A DNA stretch of 64,000 nucleotides from Xanthobacter agilis (GTDB taxonomy: Bacteria; Pseudomonadota; Alphaproteobacteria; Rhizobiales; Xanthobacteraceae): NCBI RefSeq assembly GCF_021730435.1, contig NZ_JABWGX010000006.1, forward strand, positions 1-64,000. Reading direction: 5' to 3'. The position numbers were made by a program, and so were the translations under genes. Each line of letters starts with the position of its first letter. Within the stretch, counting starts at the first letter, position 1. Shown piece by piece: positions 11,323 to 19,520 of the stretch. The notes beneath the pieces are model-generated. The model was not told the origin of the DNA. It did no database searches and saw only the letters and a program-made list of their open reading frames with translations.

Positions 11323-11898
11323 ATGCCGCAGACGTCTTCGACCACCTCCGCCTTCGCCTGGGGCGGCGCGCGCCTTGAGGTGCGCGTGGGCGACATCACG
11401 CGCCTCGCCCTCGACGCCGTGGTGAACGCTGCCAATTCCTCGCTGCTGGGCGGCGGCGGGGTGGATGGCGCCATCCACCGGGCGGCGGGGCCGGAACTGC
11501 TCGCCTGCTGCCGCGCCCTCGGCGGCTGTCCGCCCGGCGAGGCGCGGATCACCCCCGGCTTCGCCTTGCCGGCGCGGTGGATTATCCACACCGTGGGGCC
11601 GGTCTGGCGCGGCGGTGGGGCGGGGGAGGACGAGCTGCTGGCTTCCTGCTATCGCCGCAGCCTGGCGCTGGCGGCGGCCGGGGGCTTGTCCTCGGTCGCC
11701 TTTCCGGCCATTTCCACCGGGGTCTATGGTTTCCCGCCGGAGCGGGCGGCGCCGCTGGCGGTGGCGGCGGTGCTCGATCATCTGGAGGCCGCCGCGGGTC
11801 CCGGCGGGGTGGCCCGCGTCGTATTCTGTTGTTTTTCCCCCTCCGCCGCCGAGCTGCACCATGACGCCCTCGCCCGAAGCCGTGCCGAACCCCTCTGA
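11323..11898 (+). CDS. macro-domain protein (O-acetyl-ADP-ribose deacetylase type)
   Basis: The 191-residue product is essentially one macro domain. It has [20 protein letters not shown] with the ligand-binding Asn and Asp, [17 protein letters not shown], and the phosphate loop [15 protein letters not shown]. These match the YmdB/MacroD group, which hydrolyses O-acetyl-ADP-ribose or mono-ADP-ribosyl groups in the cytoplasm. Its last 38 bp overlap the next gene, an RluA-type pseudouridine synthase, so the two are likely co-translated. Confidence 0.92.
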   Translation: MPQTSSTTSAFAWGGARLEVRVGDITRLALDAVVNAANSSLLGGGGVDGAIHRAAGPELLACCRALGGCPPGEARITPGFALPARWIIHTVGPVWRGGGAGEDELLASCYRRSLALAAAGGLSSVAFPAISTGVYGFPPERAAPLAVAAVLDHLEAAAGPGGVARVVFCCFSPSAAELHHDALARSRAEPL

Positions 11899-12733
11899 GC
11901 CCACCGGCCTGCGCATCCTCCACCGCGACGGCATGATGCTGGTCATCGACAAGCCGTTCGGCCTGCCGGTGCACGCCGGGCCCAAGGGCGGGGAGACCTT
12001 GTCCGATCAGCTCGACGGACTGCGCTTCGGCCTGCCGAAACGTCCGGAGCTGGCCCACCGGCTGGACAAGGACACCTCCGGCTGCCTGGTGCTGGGCCGC
12101 CATGCCAAGGCGCTGGCCCTGCTCGGCAAGCTGTTCGCCGAGGGCGGGGTGGACAAGACCTATGTGGCGGTCACGCGCGGCGCGCCGGCGGGCGACAGCG
12201 GCCGCATCGACCAGCCCCTGGCCAAGCGTTCGCCCCATCGCGGCTGGTGGATGCAGGCGGTGCCGAAGGGGACGCCGGGGGCGCAGGAGGCGGTCACCGA
12301 CTATCGCGTGCTCCACCGGGGGGAGGGCATCGCCGTGCTGGCCCTGTCGCCGCTGACCGGGCGGACCCACCAATTGCGCGCCCATCTTGCGCACATCGGC
12401 GCGCCGATCCTGGGGGACGCCATCTATGGCGGGGCCTCGCGCCTGCCCGGCGGACCGAAGCTGCACCTGCATTCACGCCGCATCGTGGTGCCGCTGGCCA
12501 GGAAGGGGCCGCCGGTGGCGGTGAGCGCCCCGCTGCCGCCGCATATGTGCGAGACGCTGCGCGCGCTCGGCCTCTCCCCGGACGAGATCGGGCAAGCGGC
12601 GGATGCCGCATTCGGAAGCAAAGCGGCGGATGCCGCATTCGGAAGCAAGGCGGCGGACGCCGCATTTGCGAAGACCACGGCGGACGCCGCAAGGACGCCG
12701 GTGCCGGCGGGCGTTCCGCCGGAATCGGTGTGA
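11861..12733 (+). CDS. RluA-family RNA pseudouridine synthase
   Basis: It starts at the ATG at 11861 ([13 protein letters not shown]) inside the 3' end of the macro-domain gene. The 290-residue product has the RluA motifs [11 protein letters not shown], the catalytic Asp in [15 protein letters not shown], and [16 protein letters not shown]. It therefore isomerises uridine in rRNA or tRNA; the exact site cannot be told. It lacks an S4 domain. The C-terminus carries a nine-residue repeat (AADAAFGSK twice, then degenerate copies) that is not part of the catalytic fold. Confidence 0.92.
   Translation: MTPSPEAVPNPSEPTGLRILHRDGMMLVIDKPFGLPVHAGPKGGETLSDQLDGLRFGLPKRPELAHRLDKDTSGCLVLGRHAKALALLGKLFAEGGVDKTYVAVTRGAPAGDSGRIDQPLAKRSPHRGWWMQAVPKGTPGAQEAVTDYRVLHRGEGIAVLALSPLTGRTHQLRAHLAHIGAPILGDAIYGGASRLPGGPKLHLHSRRIVVPLARKGPPVAVSAPLPPHMCETLRALGLSPDEIGQAADAAFGSKAADAAFGSKAADAAFAKTTADAARTPVPAGVPPESV
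12596..12676 (+). repeat. 27-bp coding tandem repeat at the end of the RluA-type gene
   Basis: Two near-identical 27-bp units (12596-12622 and 12623-12649) are followed by a diverged third (12650-12676). They encode [18 protein letters not shown] and AADAAFAKT in frame. The near-identity of the first two units suggests recent expansion. Confidence 0.85.
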
Positions 12734-12837
12734 ACCGCAAGGTGAATGGCGCGGGTCGCCGGCGTGCTGGTGCGTGCGGCGGGGCGTGATAAGCTGGCGC
12801 GGAGCCATGGCCTGCGGGTCCAAGCTGAGGAGATGGC

Positions 12838-15540
12838 GTGAGCCCGGCAAATCGGCCTTCGGCCCGTGCAGACGAAGAGCGCAAGGTTCCGGTGGAGGCC
12901 GCGCGCGAGGCGGTCGCCCGGCAGACGCTGGCGCGCGCCGTGCGCCGTGCCCGGCTGGCCCTGTTGTGGGAGCGGGCGTGGCCCGGGCTTGCGGCGATGC
13001 TCGCCGTGGGTGCGCTGTTCCTGGCTCTTTCGTTCGCCGGAATCTGGCTGGACCTGCCGACGCTTGGGCGCATGATCGGGGTCGGTCTGTTCGTGGTGCT
13101 GTTCGCCGCCGCCGCCCTGCCGCTGGTGCGCCTTGAGGTGCCCGACGACGCGGACGGCGTGGCGCGTCTCGACGCCCGAAGCGCGGTGGCGCACCGTCCG
13201 GCAACCGCTTTGTGCGACAGCCTTGCCACCCGGCCGGATGATCCGGTCGGCGCCGCCCTGTGGCGGGCGCACCTGTCTCGCGCCGTGGCCGCCGCCGGCC
13301 GCCTGCGGGCCGGTCTGCCGGCGCCCGGCCTTGCCCGGCGCGATCCCTATGCGTTGCGCGCGCTGGCGCTGCTGGCGCTGGTCGCGACCGTGTTCATGGC
13401 GCCGGGCGAGCATCTTTCGCGCATCCGCGCCGCCTTCGACTGGCACGCGCTGACGCCCCCGGTGCCGTTCCGCCTCGATGCCTGGGTGGATCCGCCCGGC
13501 TACACCGGCCGGCCGCCGGTGGTGCTGCCGGGCTTGAGGTGGGACGAGCCCTCGACCCTCAATGCCGCCGCGCTCCAGGTGCCGGCCGGCAGCGTGCTGG
13601 TGGTGCGCGGCGCCGGGGTGGACGTGTCCGCCCTGAAGCTCGACGGCGGCATCAGCCCCGAGGCCGAACACGACGCGCCGGCCAAGGCGGATGCCGCCGA
13701 AGCGGCGCATCCGTCGGCCGAGCGCCGCTTCGTCATCCGCGACACGGCGGACGCGAGCTTCACGGGACCAGACCAGCAGCGGGTGAGCTGGCATTTCAAG
13801 GTGGTGCAGGACTTGGCTCCCACCATCGCCTTCGCCAAGGAGCCGCAGCCGGGCCCGCGCAACGCGCTCCAGCTCGCCTATCGCGTGGACGACGACTACG
13901 GGGTGAAGGAGGCCGATGCCCTGTTGGCGCCGGTGCCGCCGGAACCGCCCCTGTTCCCGCGTCCGGGCACGCCCGCGCCGCGGGCTCCGGACAAGCCATT
14001 GGTGCCGCCGCCGGAGGTGAAGCTGTCGCTGCCGCCGGGCGGCCGGTCGGGCGCGGCCCAGACCACCAAGGATCTTCTGGCTCATCCCTGGGCCGGCGCC
14101 AGCGTGACGCTCACCCTGCGCGCCCGTGACGAGGCCGGCAACGAGGGCTTCAGCGACACCCGCACCCTGCGGCTGCCTCAGCGCCCCTTCACCAAGCCCC
14201 TGGCGCGCGCCCTCATCGATGAGCGGCGGCTGCTCGCCTTCGACGCGCGCCACCGGCGCCGGCTGGTCCATGTCCTGACCGCGCTCACCGATTTTCCCGA
14301 GCAGTTCGCGCCGCCGGCGGGCGAGTATCTGGGCCTGCGCACGGCGCTGGCGCGGGCGAGGACCGCCCGCAACGACGACGACCTGCGGGCCCTCGTGGAT
14401 TATCTGTGGGACATCGCCGTGGAGATCGAGGACGGCACCCTCACCGCCGCCGAACGGGCCCTGAAAGCGGCCCAGGAGGCATTGCGGGAGGCCCTGGAGC
14501 GCGGCGCCAGCGACGAGGAGATCCAGCGTCTTACCCAGGATCTGCGCGCCGCCATGGACAAGATGATGCGCCAGCTCGCCGAGCAGTCGCGGCGTGACGG
14601 CGGCACCGATGCCCGCCCGCTCGATCCCAACACCCGCATCGTGCGCCCGCAGGACATCCAGCGCATGATGGACCAGATCGAGAATCTCGCCCGTTCTGGC
14701 AATCGCGAGGCGGCGCAGCGGCTCCTCAACGAGCTTCAGGCCATGATGGAGAACATGCGCCCGGGCAATCGGCAGGCGGGCCGGCAGGACGGGCAGCAGC
14801 AGAACGAGCTCGGTGGCATGATCCAGCAGCAGCAGCGCCTGCGCGACCGCACCTATCGCCAGGGTCGGGAATTGGGTCGGGAGCCGGGCCAGCAGCAGGG
14901 GCGCGGCGAGCCCGGCCAGAAGGACGGCCAGCAGAATGGCGACGGCTTCGACGATCTGAAGCAGGGCCAGCAGGAGCTGCGCCAGCGCCTCGGCAAGATG
15001 CTCGATGCCCTGCGCCAATACCAGCAGGGCCGGCAAGGACAGCAAGGACAGCAAGGACAGAACAGCCCGCAGGGGCAGAACGGCCAGCAGGGGCAGGACG
15101 GCGAAGCGGGTGAAGACGGCGACGCCGCGCAGGCCGAGGCCCTCGACCGCGCCGGCGCGGCGCTGGGCCGGGCCGAGCAGGCCATGCGCGAGGCGGAAGA
15201 GGCGTTGGGCCGCGGCGCCGGTCAACCCTCGCTCGATGCCCAGGGCCGGGCCCTCCAATCCTTGCGGCAGGGCGCCCAGGCCCTGGCCGAAGGTCAGCGC
15301 GGCAGCCAGGGGCAGGCCGGTTCCGGTGGCCCCGGCGAGGAGAGCGCCCAGCGCACGGACCCGCTTGGCCGCCCCCTGCGCAGCCAGGATTATGGCGACG
15401 ATTTCACGGTGAAGGTGCCCGACGAAGTGGACGCCCAGCGCGCCCGCCGGGTGCTGGAGGAATTGCGCCGCCGCCTGGAGCAGCCGGAGCGTCCGCAGGT
15501 GGAGCTTGATTATCTGGAGCGCCTGCTGAACGGCCTGTGA
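12838..15540 (+). CDS. TIGR02302/DUF4175 family membrane protein (900 aa)
   Basis: It starts at the GTG at 12838, preceded by GAGGAG. Two N-terminal membrane segments (about 45-95) are followed by a third at about 175-195. A large extracytoplasmic region comes next. Residues about 300-440 contain the segment around SWHFKVVQDLAPTIAF and the beta-rich part with LRARDEAGNEGFSDT. The part from about 500 is helical, and from 650 on it is a long Gln/Gly-rich low-complexity stretch (repeated G-Q-Q-G-Q). The layout and length match the alphaproteobacterial family TIGR02302, whose role is not established. It appears monocistronic. A broken inverted copy of an internal part lies just downstream. Confidence 0.88.
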   Translation: MSPANRPSARADEERKVPVEAAREAVARQTLARAVRRARLALLWERAWPGLAAMLAVGALFLALSFAGIWLDLPTLGRMIGVGLFVVLFAAAALPLVRLEVPDDADGVARLDARSAVAHRPATALCDSLATRPDDPVGAALWRAHLSRAVAAAGRLRAGLPAPGLARRDPYALRALALLALVATVFMAPGEHLSRIRAAFDWHALTPPVPFRLDAWVDPPGYTGRPPVVLPGLRWDEPSTLNAAALQVPAGSVLVVRGAGVDVSALKLDGGISPEAEHDAPAKADAAEAAHPSAERRFVIRDTADASFTGPDQQRVSWHFKVVQDLAPTIAFAKEPQPGPRNALQLAYRVDDDYGVKEADALLAPVPPEPPLFPRPGTPAPRAPDKPLVPPPEVKLSLPPGGRSGAAQTTKDLLAHPWAGASVTLTLRARDEAGNEGFSDTRTLRLPQRPFTKPLARALIDERRLLAFDARHRRRLVHVLTALTDFPEQFAPPAGEYLGLRTALARARTARNDDDLRALVDYLWDIAVEIEDGTLTAAERALKAAQEALREALERGASDEEIQRLTQDLRAAMDKMMRQLAEQSRRDGGTDARPLDPNTRIVRPQDIQRMMDQIENLARSGNREAAQRLLNELQAMMENMRPGNRQAGRQDGQQQNELGGMIQQQQRLRDRTYRQGRELGREPGQQQGRGEPGQKDGQQNGDGFDDLKQGQQELRQRLGKMLDALRQYQQGRQGQQGQQGQNSPQGQNGQQGQDGEAGEDGDAAQAEALDRAGAALGRAEQAMREAEEALGRGAGQPSLDAQGRALQSLRQGAQALAEGQRGSQGQAGSGGPGEESAQRTDPLGRPLRSQDYGDDFTVKVPDEVDAQRARRVLEELRRRLEQPERPQVELDYLERLLNGL

Positions 15541-15758
15541 GGCGGCCGGCGCGGGGTGGTGCCGGCTGGGATGCCGATGGCGTTCGGAACCGTGTGGCAA
15601 CAGGCCGCCAATCGGTTCCGCCGCTGCCGTGGCACGGCTGGCGGTGTCCGGCCTACTCGTCCGGGGCCGGGGCCGGGGCCGCCCGCCGACGTGGCCTAGG
15701 CCCGCAGGTTGGCATCGTGCGGGCGGTTCGCGCCCACGCGGCGCACAGGCCAGACACG

Positions 15759-15895
15759 CGCCCGCCGGCGGCGCGAACGGCTCGGGAAAATCGCTGAGCG
15801 CGGTCAGGATGTGGTCCGGTCGGCTCCGGTGGCCGGCGTCGAAGGCGCGCCGTCACCACTCGCCGATGAGAGCGGGCGCCAGCGGCGTGGTGAAG
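15759..15895 (-). pseudogene. inverted relic of the TIGR02302-family gene
   Basis: Read on the reverse strand, these 137 bp align without gaps to 14187-14323 of the neighbouring gene (residues about 450-495) with about 21 mismatches by hand count, near 85% identity. The translation keeps the pattern FTTPLAPALIGEW against FTKPLARALIDER. It then meets an in-frame TGA where the parent has CGG, followed by matches such as ILTALSDFPEPFAPPAG. Weaker similarity with small gaps continues to about 15690 on one side and 15950 on the other. The remnant is non-functional. It probably comes from a duplicated or exchanged paralogue. Confidence 0.8.
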
Positions 15896-16032
15896 GGGGG
15901 AGCCGGCGGGCGCGCTGCGCGGGGGGACGATAGGACCCTTGCGCGTGTCCGGATCCCGATGGCGACGCGGTCCGGAGGGCCGTGTTTGCGGGCAGGCGCC
16001 AGGAGGCCGCCCAACGTCTTTCCGGGAATGCG

Positions 16033-16104
16033 CCGTTCAGCGAACTGGCTCCGCGCAGCGAGCGGGTTCCGTTCAGCGACTTGACTCCGTTCAGCGATTT
16101 GGGT
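16033..16104. repeat. four copies of an 18-bp tandem repeat
   Basis: The units start at 16033, 16051, 16069 and 16087. Each begins CCGTTCAGCGA (the second is CCGCGCAGCGA) followed by a variable 7-base part. No gene covers them. In one forward frame they would read P-F-S-D/E-L-x, but no coding context supports that. Confidence 0.75.
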
Positions 16105-16315
16105 CGTCGGCCCCCGACGCTCCGGCGGCATGGCTTCCGGCGGCGAGCGGATGCGCGCCCTCCTTCACGCCGTCAGCCCAGGTGCTGGCCCCTGCGGCTT
16201 GGCCAGGCCCGGCGCGGATTCGCCCGGTGCAGCTTGGCCCAAGTCTCCGACCCTGTCCGCGCGGGGACTTGGGCGGGGAATTGGGCGGGGGCGTGACGTT
16301 CCCAGGCGTCTGGCG

Positions 16316-19279
16316 TCAGTTCGTGGCGGCGCGCACCAGCTCGTCTTCGGCTTCCGCCAGCAGGGCCTCCTCGGCATCGCCGCCGACGCCCTCGCGGCCG
16401 ATCTCCAGCAGCACCGGTACCGACAGCGGCGACACCCGCGCCAGCGGCTGATGCACGATGCGGCCCTTGATGCGCGCCAACATCTCGGCGAGGCGCTTGA
16501 CGTCCAGAAGGCCGGTGGCGGCATCCGCCCGCGCCGCCCGCAGCAGCATGTGGTCGCTCTGGTGGCGGCGCAGCACGTCATAGACGAGATCGGTGGAGAT
16601 GGTGACTTGCCGGGCGCTCTTCTCCTTGCCGGGAAAGCGCCGCTCGATGAGGCCGGCGATCACCGCGCAATAGCGGAAGGTGCGCTTCATGAGGCTGCTT
16701 TCGTCAAGCCAGGATTCCAGGTCGTCGCCGAGCATGTCCGCGTCGAACAGGTCGGCCAGGGACAGCCGGCCCTGGGTGATGGCGTGGCCCAGGTCGCCCA
16801 CCCCATAGATGCCCAGCGCATAATCGTTGGCGGTGAACCCCAGCGGCTTCAGTCCCGCTCGTTCCAGCCGGCGGGTCAGCAGCATGCCGAGCGTCTGATG
16901 GGCGAGCCGCCCCTCGAACGGATAGGTGACGAGATAGTGGCGCGCGGCCCGCTCGAAGGTTTCCACCAGCAGGTCGTTGCGACCCGGCAGGCGGGACCGG
17001 GCGCGTTGCAGCTCCAGCCATTCGGCCACCTGTGGCGGCAGGCTGGCCCAGCGCTCGGGGGCGGCCAGCAGCGCCCGCACCCCGGCGGCGAGGAAGGTGG
17101 AGAGGGGAAACTTGCCGCCCGCATAGGCCGGCACCTTGGGTTCCTTGGCGCTGGCACGGGAGACGTAGATCTCGTCTTCCACCATGGCCTCGAAGCGCAG
17201 GATCTCGCCGGCGAACACGAAGGTGTCGCCCGCCACCAGGCTCTCGACGAAATATTCCTCCACCTCGCCCAGCACCCGGCCGCCCCAGCGCACCCGCCCG
17301 GCCACCCCGCTTCTGGCCGCGCCGCGGGCGGAGACGAGGCGCACCTTGATCATGGGGCTTTCGACGATGGTGCCGATGTTGAGCCGGTAGGCCTGGGCCA
17401 CCATGGGGTTCGCCACCCGCCACAGGCCGTCGCGGGTCCGGCGGATCTTGGCGAAGCGCTCATAGGCCCGGAGCGCATAGCCGCCGGTGGCGACGAAATC
17501 GAGCGCCGCATCGAAATCGGCGCGGGAAAGCGCGCGGTAGGGGGCGGCGGTGGTGACCTCGGCGAACAGGGCGTCGGCGTCGAAGGGGGCGGCGCAGGCC
17601 ATGCCAAGCACATGCTGGGCCAGCACGTCGAGGGCGCCGGTCCGCTCCGGCGGGGTGTCCTGGGCGCCGGCGCGTACCGCCTCCAAGGCGGCGTGGCACT
17701 CCAATACCTCAAACCGGTTGGCCGGCACCAGCACCGCGCGGGAGGGCTCGTCAAGCCGGTGGTTGGCGCGGCCGATGCGCTGCATGAGGCGTGAGGAGCC
17801 CTTTGGCGCCCCCACGTTGATGACGAGGTCCACATTCCCCCAGTCGATACCGAGATCGAGGGATGAGGTGGCGACCACCGCCTTCAGCCGCCCGGCCGCC
17901 ATGGCCGCCTCCACCTTGCGGCGCTGGTCCACGGCGAGCGAGCCGTGGTGCAAGGCGATGGGCAGATTGTCGTCATTGATGCGCCAGAGTTCCTGGAACA
18001 GAAATTCCGCCTGCCGCCGGGTGTTGACGAACACCAGGCTGAGCCCGCTGGCGCGAACGGCGGCATAGATGTCCGGCACGGCGTGCAGCGCCATATGGCT
18101 CGCCCAGGGCATGGGGGCGGCGGTGTCGAGCATGGCGATGTCGGGCGCGGCGCCGCCGTGAGCCACCACAAGGTCGGCGCGCGGTGTGCCGCCGGTTTTG
18201 CCGGGGTCCGATTGGGGCACGAGGTAGCGGCGCAGATCGTCGGGCTCGGCCACGGTCGCCGACAGGCCGACGCATTGCAGGCCGGGCGCGAGGGCGCGCA
18301 GCCGCGCCAGCGCCAGCGCCAGCAGGTCGCCGCGCTTGGAGGTGACAAGGGCGTGCAACTCGTCCAGCACCACCCGCTTCAGGCCCGAAAACAGCGTTTC
18401 GGCATCCTTGGAGGCCAGCAGCAGCGAGATCTGTTCGGGCGTGGTGAGCAGGATGTCCGGCGGATCGCGCCGCTGGCGCTGGCGGCGGCTGGCCGGGGTG
18501 TCGCCGGTGCGGGTCTCGACCCGGATCGGCAGCTCCATCTCGGCGATGGGCGCCTCAAGATTGCGGGCGATATCCACCGCCAGCGCCTTGAGCGGAGAGA
18601 TGTAGAGCGTGTGCAGCGGTGACACGCGCGCCTGTTCCGTCCAGCGGGCGAAGGGGGCGGCGCTGGGTGCGAGGGCGTCAGGCCTCGCCGCATCCGCGTC
18701 CGCGCCGTGCGGTGGGAGCGCGGCGGCAGGTTCGGTGATCCGCTCCGCGCGGCCATTGGCCTTCGAGCGCGCCGGGTCGGGGGACGCGATCCCCGGACGG
18801 GACTTGATCCCTGTCGCGGACTTGGTGCCGGGCGGTGATGTGGTACCGTCCTGGGACCGGGACGCAGTCGGCGACGTTGCGGGCCCCGGTCTCTCTCCCC
18901 CTTCGGCTGCCGCGTCCTCGCCCGGCCCCCTTGCGCGGGCGTGCGCTGTCGTTGCCATGCGGCTGGGGCGCCCTTCGGCCAGCTCCACCAGGGTCGGCAG
19001 GAAGCCGGCCAGGGTCTTGCCGGCGCCGGTGGGGGCGATGAGCAGCACCGAGCGCCCGGCGCGCGCCGCCGCCAGCAGGTCGAGCTGGTGGGCGCGCGGC
19101 GCCCAGCCCCGCGCCGCGAACCAGCGCCGGAAGGTCTCGGGCAGCGCCTCCGCCTGCGGCGCCGCGCCCTTCCGGGCCTTGCGGCGCGGCGCCTTGGCGC
19201 GCGCGCTCTCGGCGCCGGGCGCTTCCGGTGTCGGCGCTTCGGTGTTGGAGGGGCTGGCGTTTCGGATCATGGGGGCCAC
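16316..19279 (-). CDS. ligase-associated DNA damage response DExH-box helicase (Lhr-like)
   Basis: This is a superfamily-2 helicase of 987 residues if the ATG at 19279 is used (MIRNAS at 19270 is an alternative). The motifs are Walker A APTGAGKT (82-89), SPLKALA (229-235), TTPEQISLLLAS, the DExH box VLDELHAL, GLSATV, then the second RecA domain with VATSSLDLGIDWG and QRIGRANHR. The C-terminal Lhr-type region (winged helix and DUF4175-independent beta-rich part) follows. Homologues usually sit beside an ATP-dependent ligase, an exonuclease and the endonuclease PdeM; none is adjacent here. About 110 low-complexity residues (roughly 104-216) are inserted between Walker A and the next motif, making it longer than the usual 800-850 residues. 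Confidence 0.9.
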   Translation of the reverse strand: MAPMIRNASPSNTEAPTPEAPGAESARAKAPRRKARKGAAPQAEALPETFRRWFAARGWAPRAHQLDLLAAARAGRSVLLIAPTGAGKTLAGFLPTLVELAEGRPSRMATTAHARARGPGEDAAAEGGERPGPATSPTASRSQDGTTSPPGTKSATGIKSRPGIASPDPARSKANGRAERITEPAAALPPHGADADAARPDALAPSAAPFARWTEQARVSPLHTLYISPLKALAVDIARNLEAPIAEMELPIRVETRTGDTPASRRQRQRRDPPDILLTTPEQISLLLASKDAETLFSGLKRVVLDELHALVTSKRGDLLALALARLRALAPGLQCVGLSATVAEPDDLRRYLVPQSDPGKTGGTPRADLVVAHGGAAPDIAMLDTAAPMPWASHMALHAVPDIYAAVRASGLSLVFVNTRRQAEFLFQELWRINDDNLPIALHHGSLAVDQRRKVEAAMAAGRLKAVVATSSLDLGIDWGNVDLVINVGAPKGSSRLMQRIGRANHRLDEPSRAVLVPANRFEVLECHAALEAVRAGAQDTPPERTGALDVLAQHVLGMACAAPFDADALFAEVTTAAPYRALSRADFDAALDFVATGGYALRAYERFAKIRRTRDGLWRVANPMVAQAYRLNIGTIVESPMIKVRLVSARGAARSGVAGRVRWGGRVLGEVEEYFVESLVAGDTFVFAGEILRFEAMVEDEIYVSRASAKEPKVPAYAGGKFPLSTFLAAGVRALLAAPERWASLPPQVAEWLELQRARSRLPGRNDLLVETFERAARHYLVTYPFEGRLAHQTLGMLLTRRLERAGLKPLGFTANDYALGIYGVGDLGHAITQGRLSLADLFDADMLGDDLESWLDESSLMKRTFRYCAVIAGLIERRFPGKEKSARQVTISTDLVYDVLRRHQSDHMLLRAARADAATGLLDVKRLAEMLARIKGRIVHQPLARVSPLSVPVLLEIGREGVGGDAEEALLAEAEDELVRAATN
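18762..18857 (-). repeat. 18-bp-period repeat inside the helicase insert
   Basis: In frame on the reverse strand this part of the insert reads as hexapeptides starting with Ser: SQDGTT, SPPGTK, SATGIK, SRPGIA, SPDPAR, SKANGR (residues about 142-177). The period is 18 bp and the units are diverged. The boundary positions are approximate. Confidence 0.6.
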
Positions 19280-19520
19280 GCTGGCAAATATAAGCGGTGG
19301 CGGCCGGTTTCGCGACCGGCGACGACGGCGTTTGCCGCCGGCGGCGGATGGCGACGGATCGCGGTGGGTCGAACGGACGGCGCCAGCGCGGCGTTCACGC
19401 CTGCGGCATCGCTTCCGCCCGGCATCGCTCCCATTGGCCGGAGACCGCGCGGCTTTAATCGCCCGTCAACCGTCCGCGACGCATGGTGCGCGAAATGTTC
19501 CGTGCTGGAGTTGCCGTCCC

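Larger units (their letters stand above)
15541..16315. other. gene-free interval, 775 bp, with relic and repeats
   Basis: No intact gene is supported here. The open frames on both strands are Arg/Ala/Pro-rich and lack family features. The interval contains a relic of the upstream gene in inverted orientation (15759-15895, with weaker similarity on both sides) and an 18-bp tandem repeat (16033-16104). The stretch 16105-16315 holds GC-rich sequence with nothing recognisable. Confidence 0.6.

Noticed and set aside
12424-15600. A 1058-codon open frame on the reverse strand opposite the TIGR02302 gene
   Set aside because: Long antisense frames are expected at this GC content. The composition (Leu/Arg/His runs, no family motif) is that of a shadow, and the forward gene has clear features.
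15629-16084. A 151-codon forward frame in the gap after the TIGR02302 gene
   Set aside because: It is antisense to the relic of that gene and its composition follows from that. There is no ribosome binding site or protein-like pattern.
16033-16104. CRISPR array
   Set aside because: The units are directly tandem at 18 bp, without spacers of unique sequence, and no cas gene is near.
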